Source: an uncultured Clostridia bacterium (lineage in GTDB: Bacteria; Bacillota; Clostridia; Christensenellales; UBA1242). From it: DNA of 32,314 nt. How positions within the stretch are numbered: the stretch's first letter is position 1; every line of letters starts with the position of its first letter. The DNA lies in assembly GCA_944383275.1 (NCBI GenBank), contig CALWOV010000010.1:1-32314 (forward strand), in the 5' to 3' direction. The notes under the pieces were generated by a model. It had not been told where the DNA came from and did no database searches. It saw nothing but the letters and a program-made list of their open reading frames with translations. Positions 1 to 9,070 of the stretch are shown piece by piece. Made by a program: the position numbers and the translations under genes.

Positions 1-78
1 GCCGTTGGGACAACGGATTTGCGTTTAGCAAATTGGTTTGTGAACATCGTGAGCAAAACAACATCACATAGTTTATAG
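1..78. other. Hairpin-rich edge segment, possible partial gene end
   Basis: This segment is clearly richer in G+C than the DNA that follows. It holds two adjacent perfect 6-bp hairpins: CCGTTG/CAACGG (about 2-16) and ATTTGC/GCAAAT (about 17-33). A third imperfect pairing, TTG.TTTG with CAAA.CAA, follows. Two plus-strand frames are open from the window edge, one stopping at TAG 76-78 and one at TAG 69-71, so it could be the 3' end of a gene. Neither short peptide resembles a family I know. A structured RNA, an intergenic repeat or a coding tail are all possible. Confidence 0.3.
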
Positions 79-186
79 TTTGTTTTTTAAAATCAAATAT
101 AATTTATAAAATAATTCATAAAGGTTTTAGTTATAAATTTTAATTTCCAATTATTTAACATATTAATTATAAAGGTGTAAGGTTTT

Positions 187-834
187 ATGAAAGTAAAAAT
201 TTGTGCTAATAAATCGGTAATTGATGCAAAAATGTGTGTAGATGCAGGGGCTGATTTAATTGGTGTTTTGGTTGGGCAAGAGCATAATAGCACCGATTTT
301 ATTAATAAAGAAACAGCAAAACGTATTTGTAGTTTCGTTGATAAAAAGTGCGATGTTGTTCTTGTAACGCATTTAACAAATGCAAATAAAATTATTAATT
401 TAACAAATTTTATTGGAAATAACTATATTCAGTTACATTCAGAGATTAGTGAAACCGAAGTTGAAAAAATTGTTAAAAAATTACCCCAAATAAAACTGAT
501 ACGAGTTATTCATATAGATAAATCTGGTGAAATTTTAACAAACATAAACCAAATAAAATGTGCAGATTATTATCTACTAGACAGCTTTAACATAAAAGAA
601 AATAAAGTTGGTGGAACAGGGTGCGTGCATAATTGGGAAGCAAGTGCTAAACTTGTTAAATCATTAAACAAACTGGTATTCCTTGCAGGTGGCTTAACAC
701 CCGATAATGTGAAAGAAGCAATTTTAAAAGTTCAACCTTATGGCGTTGATGTTAACACAGGTTGCAAACTAAACGGAATAAAAAATGCAAAAAAAGTTTT
801 AGATTTTGTTAGAAACGCAAAATCAGTTGAATAA
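187..834 (+). CDS. TrpF-like phosphoribosylanthranilate isomerase family protein
   Basis: A 215-residue (beta/alpha)8-barrel protein of the TrpF family, which in tryptophan synthesis isomerises N-(5'-phosphoribosyl)anthranilate to CdRP. It keeps the N-terminal KIC motif with Cys6 (general base in the family), Asp132 in LLDS (general acid), GGTG with HNW at 142-150, AGGLTPDNV at 167-175 and GVDVNTG at 186-192, the phosphate-binding end of the barrel. Length is typical. The start is ATG 187 behind an AAAGGTG-like site at 171-177. Odd points: no other trp gene is nearby, and the loop that normally carries the substrate-binding Arg (SPR-like) reads HNSTDF here with no Arg. The fold is confident; anthranilate as substrate is uncertain. 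It may belong to a divergent TrpF-like branch. Confidence 0.8.
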   Translation: MKVKICANKSVIDAKMCVDAGADLIGVLVGQEHNSTDFINKETAKRICSFVDKKCDVVLVTHLTNANKIINLTNFIGNNYIQLHSEISETEVEKIVKKLPQIKLIRVIHIDKSGEILTNINQIKCADYYLLDSFNIKENKVGGTGCVHNWEASAKLVKSLNKLVFLAGGLTPDNVKEAILKVQPYGVDVNTGCKLNGIKNAKKVLDFVRNAKSVE

Positions 835-888
835 GAACTTTTTAAGATAATATCTCTATATTATTCTGGTTTGGAATAATAAAAATAC

Positions 889-917
889 TTTCATTTTTAA
901 TTTAATTATGTTATAAT
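889..917 (+). promoter_or_regulatory. Predicted promoter for the 1075 lipoprotein gene
   Basis: TTTCAT at 889-894, a 17-base spacer and TATAAT at 912-917, preceded by TG (extended -10, TGtTATAAT). It would leave a leader of about 150 bases before ATG 1075. That leader contains a perfect 12-base palindrome CAGTTATAACTG at 985-996, which could be an operator but is unproven. The -35 match is weak; the -10 is strong. Confidence 0.45.
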
Positions 918-1074
918 TTTAATATTATAAAATATAGATTCAAAATATTTTGTTCAAAATTTAAATCACATATGAAATGTTTTTCAGTTATAACTGTTTG
1001 GTTAATGGGATTTAATAGGACATCTTATTTTGATTTTAAATACAACTTATAACAATATAATTAAAAGGTGAAAA

Positions 1075-4000
1075 ATGAAAAGTAAAAATATATTATTTAC
1101 ACTAATTATGTGTTTATTTACTTGTGGAATTATTTTTTCTGGTTGTGCAAAATTTGAATATAAATTAAATTTTGTTGTTGATGATGAAATTTATTATACA
1201 ATAAACACGTCAGGCAACGAAGCAATATCACTTCCGGCAAACCCAACTAAAGATGGTTATAATTTTGATGGTTGGTATTGGGACGAAGGAACTTGGTTAA
1301 GAGAGTTTACTGCAAACTCACTTTTAAACGAGCCTTTATCTAGTGATATGAAAGTTTATGCAAAATGGTCTGACGAGCATACATTAAAAGGCACTGATGC
1401 TAAATTTTTAAATTTTACTCAAGTTAATTCAACAACTTATGAAACAGCAGTTTCCAATTCTACAAACTTGCTTAATTTTAGTGAAATCGTTGAAGTTGCT
1501 AATAAAAGCAGTTGGTTGCTTTGTCTTGATATTTATGCAACTCAAAATATACCAAGTAAAATTGCAACTTTAAACGAAGGTGGTAACACTTATTATGTTT
1601 TGGTTTCTGCAGAAACGGGTGATGTTAAATTATACACATTAAATATAAGAAGAAAACCTTTATATGAAGTCTCTTTTGATACTATTGGGCAAAACGGTTT
1701 GGAAAGTATAACAGTTGAAGAAGGAGAGATTATAGAAAAGCCAACTGCACCAGAAAAAGAAGGTTATACTTTTGTTGATTGGTCTTTTGATTTTTCTAAT
1801 CCAATAACATCGTCTATGCAAGTGTCTGCTATCTATCAAGCAAATAAATATAATATAATTTATCATTCTTCATATAATGACAATATTATAAAACAGGAAG
1901 TCAAATACGATGCTTCAATAAGTTTAAACGATGAAATATTTACATATAATGGTTATAAAATAATTGGTTGGGAAAGTGAAATAAATGGAGAAACAAATAC
2001 ATATTTACCAACAGAAAATTTAGTTTATAAATTTACAAATGATATAGAGTTATTTGCTGTATGGGAAATGGTTGATTATAAAATTACTTACCACCTAGAA
2101 AGTGGCATTAATGTTAATAACCCTGTAACTTATACAATAGAAGATACTATAATTTTAAATGATGCTGCAAAAGCATACTATAATTTTGAGGGGTGGTATT
2201 TAGATGAAGAGTTAAATAACCCAATAACTCAAATTAATGAAGGCACTTTTGGTGATGTTGATTTATATGCAAAATTTTCTCCTATTACATATAGAATAAC
2301 ATATCATCTTGATGGTGGTGTTAATGGCGATAATCCAGCAACTTATAATGTTGAAAGTGGGGATATTTGGCTTGAAGATGCTTCTAAAAATGGATATAAG
2401 TTTGTGGGGTGGAATTCTTATGATTATTTTAATTATATAATTAAATTAGAACTAGAGCCAGATTATTCTATAAACTTAAGATTGACGAAAGCGCAAGATA
2501 AAAACAGTTATATAGATGAGGTTATTCAAGGCGCACAAGATGGCGAGTTTGTTATGATTGGGGTTAACGCAATTCCATCAGGTTGCTATGGTGATATCGA
2601 ATTGTATGCCATTTATGAATTAATAGATTATAACATTAATTATCACTTAGACGGTGGAATAAATACATATAACCCTGTTGCATATAATATAGAAGATGAA
2701 ACAATCACACTTAATGCGCCGGTTAAGGAAGGTTATTCTTTTGATGGTTGGTATAAAGATGATGAATTTACCGAACCAATAAAACAGATAACAGCTGGTA
2801 GTTTTGGCATTTTGAATTTATATGCAAAATGGATTGAATATGATATTGATATTTCTTACGATGAGAATAAAACTGATATAAGCGAAGAAGACGAATTAAC
2901 AAGTGAACTATTTAATGCTACAGCAGTTGATACTGACGGAAATGTGTTGCCTGTTTTAATAACAAACATAACAGGAATTATGAATGCAGGAACAACAATA
3001 GAACTAGAACTTAAAGCACAGGGCTTATATAACACCGAGATAACAAAAAACATTTTTGTAAAAGTTTATGGAAAACCAAACATTACATTTAACAGAGAAC
3101 TCTATTACTTATATGTAAATGAAAATGTTAAAGACTTTATTAGTGCTGTGGATGATTTTGGAAATGAGTTAAATATTACTATTCAAAAAATAAGTGGAGA
3201 CTTTGATTTAGCAGGTGTTGTAATATTTACTGCAACTGCTCAAAACAATGCAGGCATAACATCTACTGAAACTATATATTTAAGTGTTTTAAGTGAAAGC
3301 CAAGCAATTATTGCTTTATATAACTCAAAAGATGAATACATTGATTATAAAATAGTTGAACTTAATAGTGATTATGTGTTAACTCCTGCAACATATTGGT
3401 TTGATGAAGAAAATAATCAATACACTGATGCAGAAGGAAATAGTTTGATACAAATAACAACAAAAGGTTTAATTAAACTTTATAGTTACGATTACATAAT
3501 CACTAATGCAGATAGTTTGCTTTATTATATGAATAACGAAATATATCGTGATGGTAAAATAATATTATTAAGCAATATTAATTTAAGCAATGCGCAAATA
3601 AAGGGCATTAGCAATTTCAGTGGTATGTTTGAAGGAAATAATCATAGAATTAGTTTTTTTGAATTAACTTCAGCTTATAATATGGGATTTTTCAATTCTA
3701 CAGAAAATGCAACAATTAAAAATCTCACATTAGAAAATAGTGAAATTGATAAAACAACAAGCGCAGAAACATTTGCTGGTATGTTGATTGGATATGCAAA
3801 ATCAACAGAAGTAATTAATTGTATAACGCATGGAAGTGTGTTTGTCGATACTAATGCAAACAATGTATCAGGTGGTTTAATTGGTTATGCAGAAAACTGT
3901 AATATCTCAAATTCCTATTCAAGATGTGGTGTTGCTGCCCATGGTGGAATTTCTTCAACTACAGCATATTCTGGTGGGCTTGTTGGCCATGCGATAAACA

Positions 4001-4428
4001 GCACAATAACAGATAGTTTTGCATCAGGCACTATTCATGCAAGTGCTGGGGATGTAGAAAATAAGAATGGTATTGCTATTGCAAGAGGTTACAGGTCTTA
4101 TGCTGGTGGATTAATAGGTTATGGCGAAACAGTTGAAATTTCTAATAGTTATGCTGAAGGATTGGTTTTTTCATTATTACAAACCAGCGTAGGTTTGCAT
4201 AACTCTGCTTATGCTGGTGGATTGGTTGGCTTCGGCACAGGTAGTATTTATAATAGTTATGCAACAAATAATATTTCATCAATAACTTCTTGCACTGATG
4301 AATCGCAACAATATACTGCCTATGCTGGTGGTCTTGTCGGTAATAAAGATTTTGAAGTTGATGAAGATTGCTATTCAACAGGAGATGTTTTTATGTCTGC
4401 CAAAACCATTGTTGAAGGCGTAAGTTAA
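1075..4428 (+). CDS. Surface lipoprotein with InlB-type, Ig-like and GLUG repeats
   Basis: An 1117-residue exported lipoprotein. Residues 1-23 are a signal peptide ending in the lipobox FSG|C, so Cys24 is the predicted lipidation site. Roughly six Listeria-Bacteroides/InlB B-type repeats follow (about 27-98, 197-258, 258-332, 335-402, 406-515, 519-587), recognisable by YHLDGG, GYxFDGWY and LYAKW patterns. One or two Ig-like segments span about 588-740. Six GLUG-type repeats (AGGLVG or SGGLIG at about 900, 932, 967, 1009, 1047 and 1085) run to the C-terminus. Such proteins are extracellular adhesion or binding proteins; no enzyme motif is seen. The protein stops about 20 residues after the last GLUG core, within a repeat, so it may be naturally short or truncated. 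Start ATG 1075 has an AAAAGGTG site. The gene has its own terminator. Confidence 0.85.
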   Translation: MKSKNILFTLIMCLFTCGIIFSGCAKFEYKLNFVVDDEIYYTINTSGNEAISLPANPTKDGYNFDGWYWDEGTWLREFTANSLLNEPLSSDMKVYAKWSDEHTLKGTDAKFLNFTQVNSTTYETAVSNSTNLLNFSEIVEVANKSSWLLCLDIYATQNIPSKIATLNEGGNTYYVLVSAETGDVKLYTLNIRRKPLYEVSFDTIGQNGLESITVEEGEIIEKPTAPEKEGYTFVDWSFDFSNPITSSMQVSAIYQANKYNIIYHSSYNDNIIKQEVKYDASISLNDEIFTYNGYKIIGWESEINGETNTYLPTENLVYKFTNDIELFAVWEMVDYKITYHLESGINVNNPVTYTIEDTIILNDAAKAYYNFEGWYLDEELNNPITQINEGTFGDVDLYAKFSPITYRITYHLDGGVNGDNPATYNVESGDIWLEDASKNGYKFVGWNSYDYFNYIIKLELEPDYSINLRLTKAQDKNSYIDEVIQGAQDGEFVMIGVNAIPSGCYGDIELYAIYELIDYNINYHLDGGINTYNPVAYNIEDETITLNAPVKEGYSFDGWYKDDEFTEPIKQITAGSFGILNLYAKWIEYDIDISYDENKTDISEEDELTSELFNATAVDTDGNVLPVLITNITGIMNAGTTIELELKAQGLYNTEITKNIFVKVYGKPNITFNRELYYLYVNENVKDFISAVDDFGNELNITIQKISGDFDLAGVVIFTATAQNNAGITSTETIYLSVLSESQAIIALYNSKDEYIDYKIVELNSDYVLTPATYWFDEENNQYTDAEGNSLIQITTKGLIKLYSYDYIITNADSLLYYMNNEIYRDGKIILLSNINLSNAQIKGISNFSGMFEGNNHRISFFELTSAYNMGFFNSTENATIKNLTLENSEIDKTTSAETFAGMLIGYAKSTEVINCITHGSVFVDTNANNVSGGLIGYAENCNISNSYSRCGVAAHGGISSTTAYSGGLVGHAINSTITDSFASGTIHASAGDVENKNGIAIARGYRSYAGGLIGYGETVEISNSYAEGLVFSLLQTSVGLHNSAYAGGLVGFGTGSIYNSYATNNISSITSCTDESQQYTAYAGGLVGNKDFEVDEDCYSTGDVFMSAKTIVEGVS

Positions 4429-4545
4429 AATTAATATAAAAACAAATTAATTTATAAGTTAATAATTTAATAACATATTTATTATAATAACAAAATCATC
4501 AATTTATTTTTAAATTAACAAATTATAAATTCAAATAGAAAAAAA

Positions 4546-4577
4546 TAACACGCCTTTAAATTAAGGTGTGTTTTTTG
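4546..4577 (+). terminator. Rho-independent terminator after the 1075 gene
   Basis: Stem ACACGCCTT (4548-4556) pairs with AAGGTGTGT (4563-4571), with one G-T pair and a 6-base loop, followed by a run of T. Confidence 0.85.
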
Positions 4578-4684
4578 TATAACTTTATGTTTATAAAGAT
4601 GATTTTATATTAAATCTATAAATATTTTTATTAATTTTATCAACAATATATATAAAAATGTTGATTTTTTTAATTAAAAGTATT

Positions 4685-4712
4685 TTGAATTTATACGACA
4701 ATATGATATACT
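4685..4712 (+). promoter_or_regulatory. Predicted promoter of the ligase/acyltransferase operon
   Basis: TTGAAT at 4685-4690, a 16-base spacer and TATACT at 4707-4712. The predicted transcript would begin near 4719. It therefore excludes the in-frame ATG at 4658 and supports translation from GTG 4742. Confidence 0.55.
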
Positions 4713-4741
4713 GGTTTTGTCGTGTTTACAAAGGAGTAGTC

Positions 4742-6331
4742 GTGGAAAATAAAACTTGCTATGAAATGTTAATTAATGGTGTTGACTTAAAGAAAGGTTA
4801 TATTGTTTTTAACAGCCATAAAATATCCACAAAAACATTTTTAAAAAATATAGAAGATTTTGCAATTAATTTAAAAAGTTTAGGGTTTAAAAAAGGTGAT
4901 GTATTAACACTTTATCTTCCAACTTGTCCACAAGCACTTGTTGCGTTTTATGCTTGTTCAAAACTTGGCGTTGTTGCAAATATTGTGCACCCACTTATGC
5001 CAATAGATAAATTGAAAGATAATTTAAAACAAACTAAATCTAAAGGTTTAATGTATTTTGATATATTAATAAAAAATCATAAAGATTTAGCATCGTTAAA
5101 TCAAATATTAATAAATTGTTCAATTTCAAACTATGTTGTTATACGAAAATTGCTTTTTATGATTTTTTCTTTTTACAAATGCAAAACATATAAAAAAGCA
5201 ATTAAATATTCAAAAATGATAAAAAGCAACAAAAATGCTGTGCCTACAGAAATAGAAGGGAAATCTAAAGATGTTGTTTGCACAATGCACAGTGGTGGAA
5301 CAAGTGGTGTGCCTAAAATAATTGAATTGCAAAATTGCGCTTTTAATGATTTAAGTATTTCACTTGAAAAGATGTATACCAGAAAAATTCGTGGTGGTGG
5401 AAATGAATATTCACTTGTTGCTCTTCCAATCTTTCACGCTTATGGGCTAGGGGTATCTGTTCACACTTGTTTAACTAATCAATACAGTTTGGTTCTTGTG
5501 CCAAATTTTAAACCTAAAACTTTTAATAAAATAATTAAAAAATATAATGTAACATTCTTTGCTGGCGTGCCAATTATGTTTAAAAAGATGATGGAGCAAA
5601 AGAATTTTCGTGGTAGGCATCTTGCAAAATTAAGAGATTTGTGGTGTGGTGGTGATGTTTTAACAGAACCATTTGTTGAACATTTTGATATAATTTTGAA
5701 GAAATATAAAAGTTCAGCAAGGCTTTTTAGGGGATATGGTTTAACAGAAGTTTCCAGCGTTTGCGCTGCCAATACTTTTGAAAATTATCGGCCATATAGT
5801 TGTGGAAAAGCAATTCCAAACACAAAAATTGAAATTTGGGACGATAATAACAACCTTTTAGCACCAAACACCATAGGAGAAATAGCTGTTTGTTCTCCAT
5901 CTGTTATGAAAGGCTATTTAAATGAAGTTAATGGTTTTGTTCATAAAGGCAAAGAAAAATGGGTTAAAACAGGCGATATGGGTTATATGGACGAAGATGG
6001 TTATTTATATATAATGGACAGAAGAAAAAGGTCTATAAAAATCAATGCAATAAATGTGTTCCCATCTGAGATAGAAACTTTGGTAAAACAAATTGAAGTT
6101 ATAGATGAAGCTTGTGCTGTTCCATATCATTATAATGATAAAACCTATATTAAACTTTATATAACTTTAAAAGACAAAACTTATAACAAAGAAATTGTTA
6201 AAAGAGACATCTTAAATCTATGTAGAAAGAATTTAATGAAATATTCTGTTCCAAGAATGATAGAGGTTATTGATGCAATGCCAAGAACAAATTTTGGAAA
6301 AATAGATTTTAAGAATTTAGAAATTAATTAG
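4742..6331 (+). CDS. AMP-forming acyl-CoA synthetase / acyl-adenylate ligase
   Basis: A 529-residue member of the class I adenylate-forming (AMP-binding) superfamily, which activates a carboxylic acid with ATP and normally passes it to CoA or a carrier thiol. Visible core motifs are the P-loop SGGTSGVPK (184-192), YGLTEVS (from 332), TGD (410-412), DRRKRSIKINA of the hinge region, and the C-terminal catalytic Lys520 in TNFGKID. An in-frame ATG lies at 4658, but I chose GTG 4742: AAAGGAG sits just upstream at 4730-4736 and a promoter overlaps the longer N-terminus. It is first in an operon; the next gene starts 11 bases after its stop. Its neighbours, two membrane acyltransferase-like proteins, suggest it supplies an acyl donor. 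The acid substrate cannot be read from sequence. Confidence 0.85.
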   Translation: MENKTCYEMLINGVDLKKGYIVFNSHKISTKTFLKNIEDFAINLKSLGFKKGDVLTLYLPTCPQALVAFYACSKLGVVANIVHPLMPIDKLKDNLKQTKSKGLMYFDILIKNHKDLASLNQILINCSISNYVVIRKLLFMIFSFYKCKTYKKAIKYSKMIKSNKNAVPTEIEGKSKDVVCTMHSGGTSGVPKIIELQNCAFNDLSISLEKMYTRKIRGGGNEYSLVALPIFHAYGLGVSVHTCLTNQYSLVLVPNFKPKTFNKIIKKYNVTFFAGVPIMFKKMMEQKNFRGRHLAKLRDLWCGGDVLTEPFVEHFDIILKKYKSSARLFRGYGLTEVSSVCAANTFENYRPYSCGKAIPNTKIEIWDDNNNLLAPNTIGEIAVCSPSVMKGYLNEVNGFVHKGKEKWVKTGDMGYMDEDGYLYIMDRRKRSIKINAINVFPSEIETLVKQIEVIDEACAVPYHYNDKTYIKLYITLKDKTYNKEIVKRDILNLCRKNLMKYSVPRMIEVIDAMPRTNFGKIDFKNLEIN

Positions 6332-6342
6332 GAGAAAACTTT

Positions 6343-7626
6343 ATGGATAAATGTTTAGAAGAAGATGCATCTATAAAGGTCAATGAAGTTTCTACCCCAA
6401 AAAGCAGTGAAGAAGTTACAACTACAAAAAGAATAAAAAGCATAGACCGATTTCGTGGATTTTGCGTGTTTTGTATGCTTATATTCCAATTTTTAAAGAA
6501 CTTTCCTAGTTTAGGCATATTATCTCGATTAGCAGACCACTCGCTTGAAACAGGTATTATAATTTTACCGGGAATGACGCTTGCAGATATAATTGCACCT
6601 GCGTTTATATTTGCAATAGGTTTAACCTTTGCGCTTTCATTTTCAAAATGGCAAAGATTATATGGCACAAAACGCGCAATAATTCACTATCTTGAACGCG
6701 CACTTTCAATAATCGGTCTTGGAACTTTCCTTGATTTATGTAACAAAGTTTTAGATTCTTTCAATGGCTATACTTTAAATGCTTTCGATTGGACAATATT
6801 TGCATTTTCAATTATCGCAATAATCGGGCTTGTGTTAAGGTTCTTGGCAGTAATTCCATCTTGGAAGAAAAAGTTATCAATGCCAGCAGAACAAATATTT
6901 TATATTGCACTTTCCTGTATGGGAATTATGAATATAATTATAACTACAATAGATTTTATTAATATTTATAACGACTTTGGTGCCTTTAAATATAACTATT
7001 GGGTAACATTGCAAGGCATAGGTTTTGCAATCTTGGTTGCACTTCCATTTGTAAAAGCAAAATCGTGGGTTAAATTTCTTGGTGCAGCCATATTGTTTAT
7101 TGCGTTTACCGTTTTCCATCAAATTGGAAACCATAAAGAATGGCTTGATGTAATAGTTCACGGTGGTGTAGTTGGTGGTTTCGGTTGGGGCGCAATGCTG
7201 ATATTTGATATGTTTATCGCTGATTTATATTTTAAAAATAAATCAAATGCATTAATGACATCGATTTTCTTTTGTGCAATAGGTGTATTTCTAATTCAAT
7301 GGCTAGGAAACATTAATATGGGCAGTTGTTCGCCTACATTTATATTAGTAAGCGTTGGTCTAAGTGGAATAATTTTCTTTGTGTTTGATGCACTTGATAA
7401 ATTCCATAAAACAACTTTTGACCCACTTGTTTGGTGGGGTAAAAACCCTATAATAATGTTCCTTGTTGAATTCTTTGTAATTGGTGTTTATACAACTGTT
7501 ATGCCAGAAAGTGTGCTTGCAGGTGCTAGTTGGTATGGTGCATTAATTCAAGGCATAATTGCCGTGGTTGTTCTAACATTAATAGCATATGGGCTTTCAA
7601 AAAGCAAAAAATCGTTAAGTTTATAA
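6343..7626 (+). CDS. Polytopic HGSNAT/DUF5009-type acyltransferase-like protein 1
   Basis: A 427-residue integral membrane protein with about ten hydrophobic segments after a ~30-residue polar N-terminus. It carries the family signature SIDRFRG (33-39), then DH (His66) followed by GMTLADIIAPAFIFAIG (77-93). This resembles the region around the catalytic His of heparan-alpha-glucosaminide N-acetyltransferase, a family that moves acetyl groups from cytoplasmic acetyl-CoA to sugars on the other side of the membrane. It sits 11 bases after the ligase gene behind AGGAGAA and 10 bases before a paralogue. Inferred role: transfer of an acyl group made by the ligase onto a surface or lipid-linked glycan. 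The donor and acceptor are unknown. The N-terminal fold is well supported, the exact activity is not. Confidence 0.7.
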   Translation: MDKCLEEDASIKVNEVSTPKSSEEVTTTKRIKSIDRFRGFCVFCMLIFQFLKNFPSLGILSRLADHSLETGIIILPGMTLADIIAPAFIFAIGLTFALSFSKWQRLYGTKRAIIHYLERALSIIGLGTFLDLCNKVLDSFNGYTLNAFDWTIFAFSIIAIIGLVLRFLAVIPSWKKKLSMPAEQIFYIALSCMGIMNIIITTIDFINIYNDFGAFKYNYWVTLQGIGFAILVALPFVKAKSWVKFLGAAILFIAFTVFHQIGNHKEWLDVIVHGGVVGGFGWGAMLIFDMFIADLYFKNKSNALMTSIFFCAIGVFLIQWLGNINMGSCSPTFILVSVGLSGIIFFVFDALDKFHKTTFDPLVWWGKNPIIMFLVEFFVIGVYTTVMPESVLAGASWYGALIQGIIAVVVLTLIAYGLSKSKKSLSL

Positions 7627-7636
7627 GGAGAAAAAA

Positions 7637-9037
7637 ATGAAAAACAAAATTCAAGTTACTGATTCAGTTGATGACGAAATTAAAGAAGATAATAAAGTTG
7701 AATTAGAAATACCTAGTTCAGACAATTCTAATAATGAAGTCATAGTTAAAAAACAAGAAGTTACAAAATCGGATAGTAGAACTGATAATAAAAAAGAAAA
7801 TGAAAATCAAAAACAAGGTGGCACAAAAGAAAGAATTTTATCAATAGATAGATTTCGTGGACTTTGTATGTTTGCAATGGTTTGCTCTTTTGTGTTTGGT
7901 ATCTTTTCAGCATTTGGCTTTTTTGCGCCAATAATAGAACACGGAGATGGCGGTTTCCAAGTTTTACCAGGTGTGTCTTTTGCTGACTTATTTGCTGCAA
8001 TGTTTATCTTTGTTATTGGGCTTACAATGGTTAAAAGTTTTAAATCAAGAGAAGCTAAATTTGGCACAAGGCAAGCATATTTTCAACTAGCAACAAGATT
8101 TCTTGCATTAATTGGTGTTGGAATATTGTTTAACGGTTTTGAAAATGGTTGGGCAGAAATTTTCACAGGTGAATCTGCTTGGGCAGATTTATCAATTAAA
8201 ATCAAAATCTTTGGCGTTATGTTCTGGATTGCTGTTGCACTTTTAATTGTTTATGTTATTTCACTTTTTGTTAAAAATGAAAAATTTAAAAGAATTGCAG
8301 AAGCAATGTTCAGATATTTCCTAGCAATTGCTGGTGTTATGGCTCTTTACTTTATATTAGTAAGCACGGGTGAAAAAATCACTGCACCTGTTGATGGCGA
8401 ACGCTTTGGTGGCTGGGAATGGGATACTTTACAAAATATTGGTCTTGCTGGGTTGTTGGCACTTCCATTTGTTAAATATGATAAATGGGGCAGACTTACC
8501 ATAGTTGGTGTTACTTTCGTTGTTTTATCAGTTCTAATGCAAAATGGTTTATTCCCACTTGCAAACAGAATCTTAGAAGGTGGAATTTTTGGTGGATTCA
8601 GTTGGGCTTGCATACTTTTACTTGGAACAGTTTTTGCCGAATTAAAAGACCATAAATTCTATTGGATATTATCTTCATTACTACTACTTATATCTGTTGT
8701 GTTAATTGTAGGTTTCGACTTCATTGCTGCTAAACGTGGTTGCACCCCTGTTTATGCAATATTCTGCGCAAGTATATCTTCAATGATTTGGGGTGGGCTT
8801 AATTATCTTAATAATTGGAAACCTAAATTCGACTTTTTTGCCGTTTGGGGAAGTAATGCAATTTTAACCTATATATTAACAATATTCTTTGTTGGTATGA
8901 TTTTAGGTGGAATTTTTGGCGATGCACTTTCAGCAGTAAGCATTTGGGTTGCAATAATAATAACAATTTGCATCTTGGCATTATTTACTGTAATGAATTG
9001 GCTTTTAAAACGCAAAAATAAATATATTAGATTATAA
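7637..9037 (+). CDS. Polytopic HGSNAT/DUF5009-type acyltransferase-like protein 2
   Basis: A 466-residue paralogue of the upstream gene, alignable through SIDRFRG (69-75), EH (His102), LPGVSFADLF and FIFVIGLT, with similar hydrophobic segment order. It has an unusually long (~65 residues) hydrophilic, Lys/Glu/Asn-rich N-terminal tail, predicted cytoplasmic and disordered. Start ATG 7637 follows AAGGAGAAAAAA. It is the last gene of the operon and is followed at once by a strong terminator. Tandem paralogues may form a heteromer or use different acceptors; the sequence does not decide this. Confidence 0.7.
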   Translation: MKNKIQVTDSVDDEIKEDNKVELEIPSSDNSNNEVIVKKQEVTKSDSRTDNKKENENQKQGGTKERILSIDRFRGLCMFAMVCSFVFGIFSAFGFFAPIIEHGDGGFQVLPGVSFADLFAAMFIFVIGLTMVKSFKSREAKFGTRQAYFQLATRFLALIGVGILFNGFENGWAEIFTGESAWADLSIKIKIFGVMFWIAVALLIVYVISLFVKNEKFKRIAEAMFRYFLAIAGVMALYFILVSTGEKITAPVDGERFGGWEWDTLQNIGLAGLLALPFVKYDKWGRLTIVGVTFVVLSVLMQNGLFPLANRILEGGIFGGFSWACILLLGTVFAELKDHKFYWILSSLLLLISVVLIVGFDFIAAKRGCTPVYAIFCASISSMIWGGLNYLNNWKPKFDFFAVWGSNAILTYILTIFFVGMILGGIFGDALSAVSIWVAIIITICILALFTVMNWLLKRKNKYIRL

Positions 9038-9040
9038 TTT

Positions 9041-9070
9041 AAAAACCTCTTTTTAGAGGTTTTTTATTTT
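9041..9070 (+). terminator. Terminator of the ligase/acyltransferase operon
   Basis: AAAACCTCT (9042-9050), loop TTTT, AGAGGTTTT (9055-9063), then a T-rich tail. A perfect 9-bp stem. Confidence 0.9.

Noticed and set aside
985-996. Perfect palindrome CAGTTATAACTG as an operator
   Set aside because: A 12-base palindrome in AT-rich DNA may arise by chance, and no second copy was found near another gene; mentioned only as a possibility in the promoter entry.
4658-4741. Longer N-terminus of the acyl ligase from ATG 4658
   Set aside because: No ribosome-binding site precedes it, a promoter overlaps it, and GTG 4742 has AAAGGAG at good spacing.
4742-9037. Canonical Dlt (D-alanylation) operon
   Set aside because: No carrier protein or DltD, and the membrane proteins carry the SIDRFRG-type signature, not MBOAT features.
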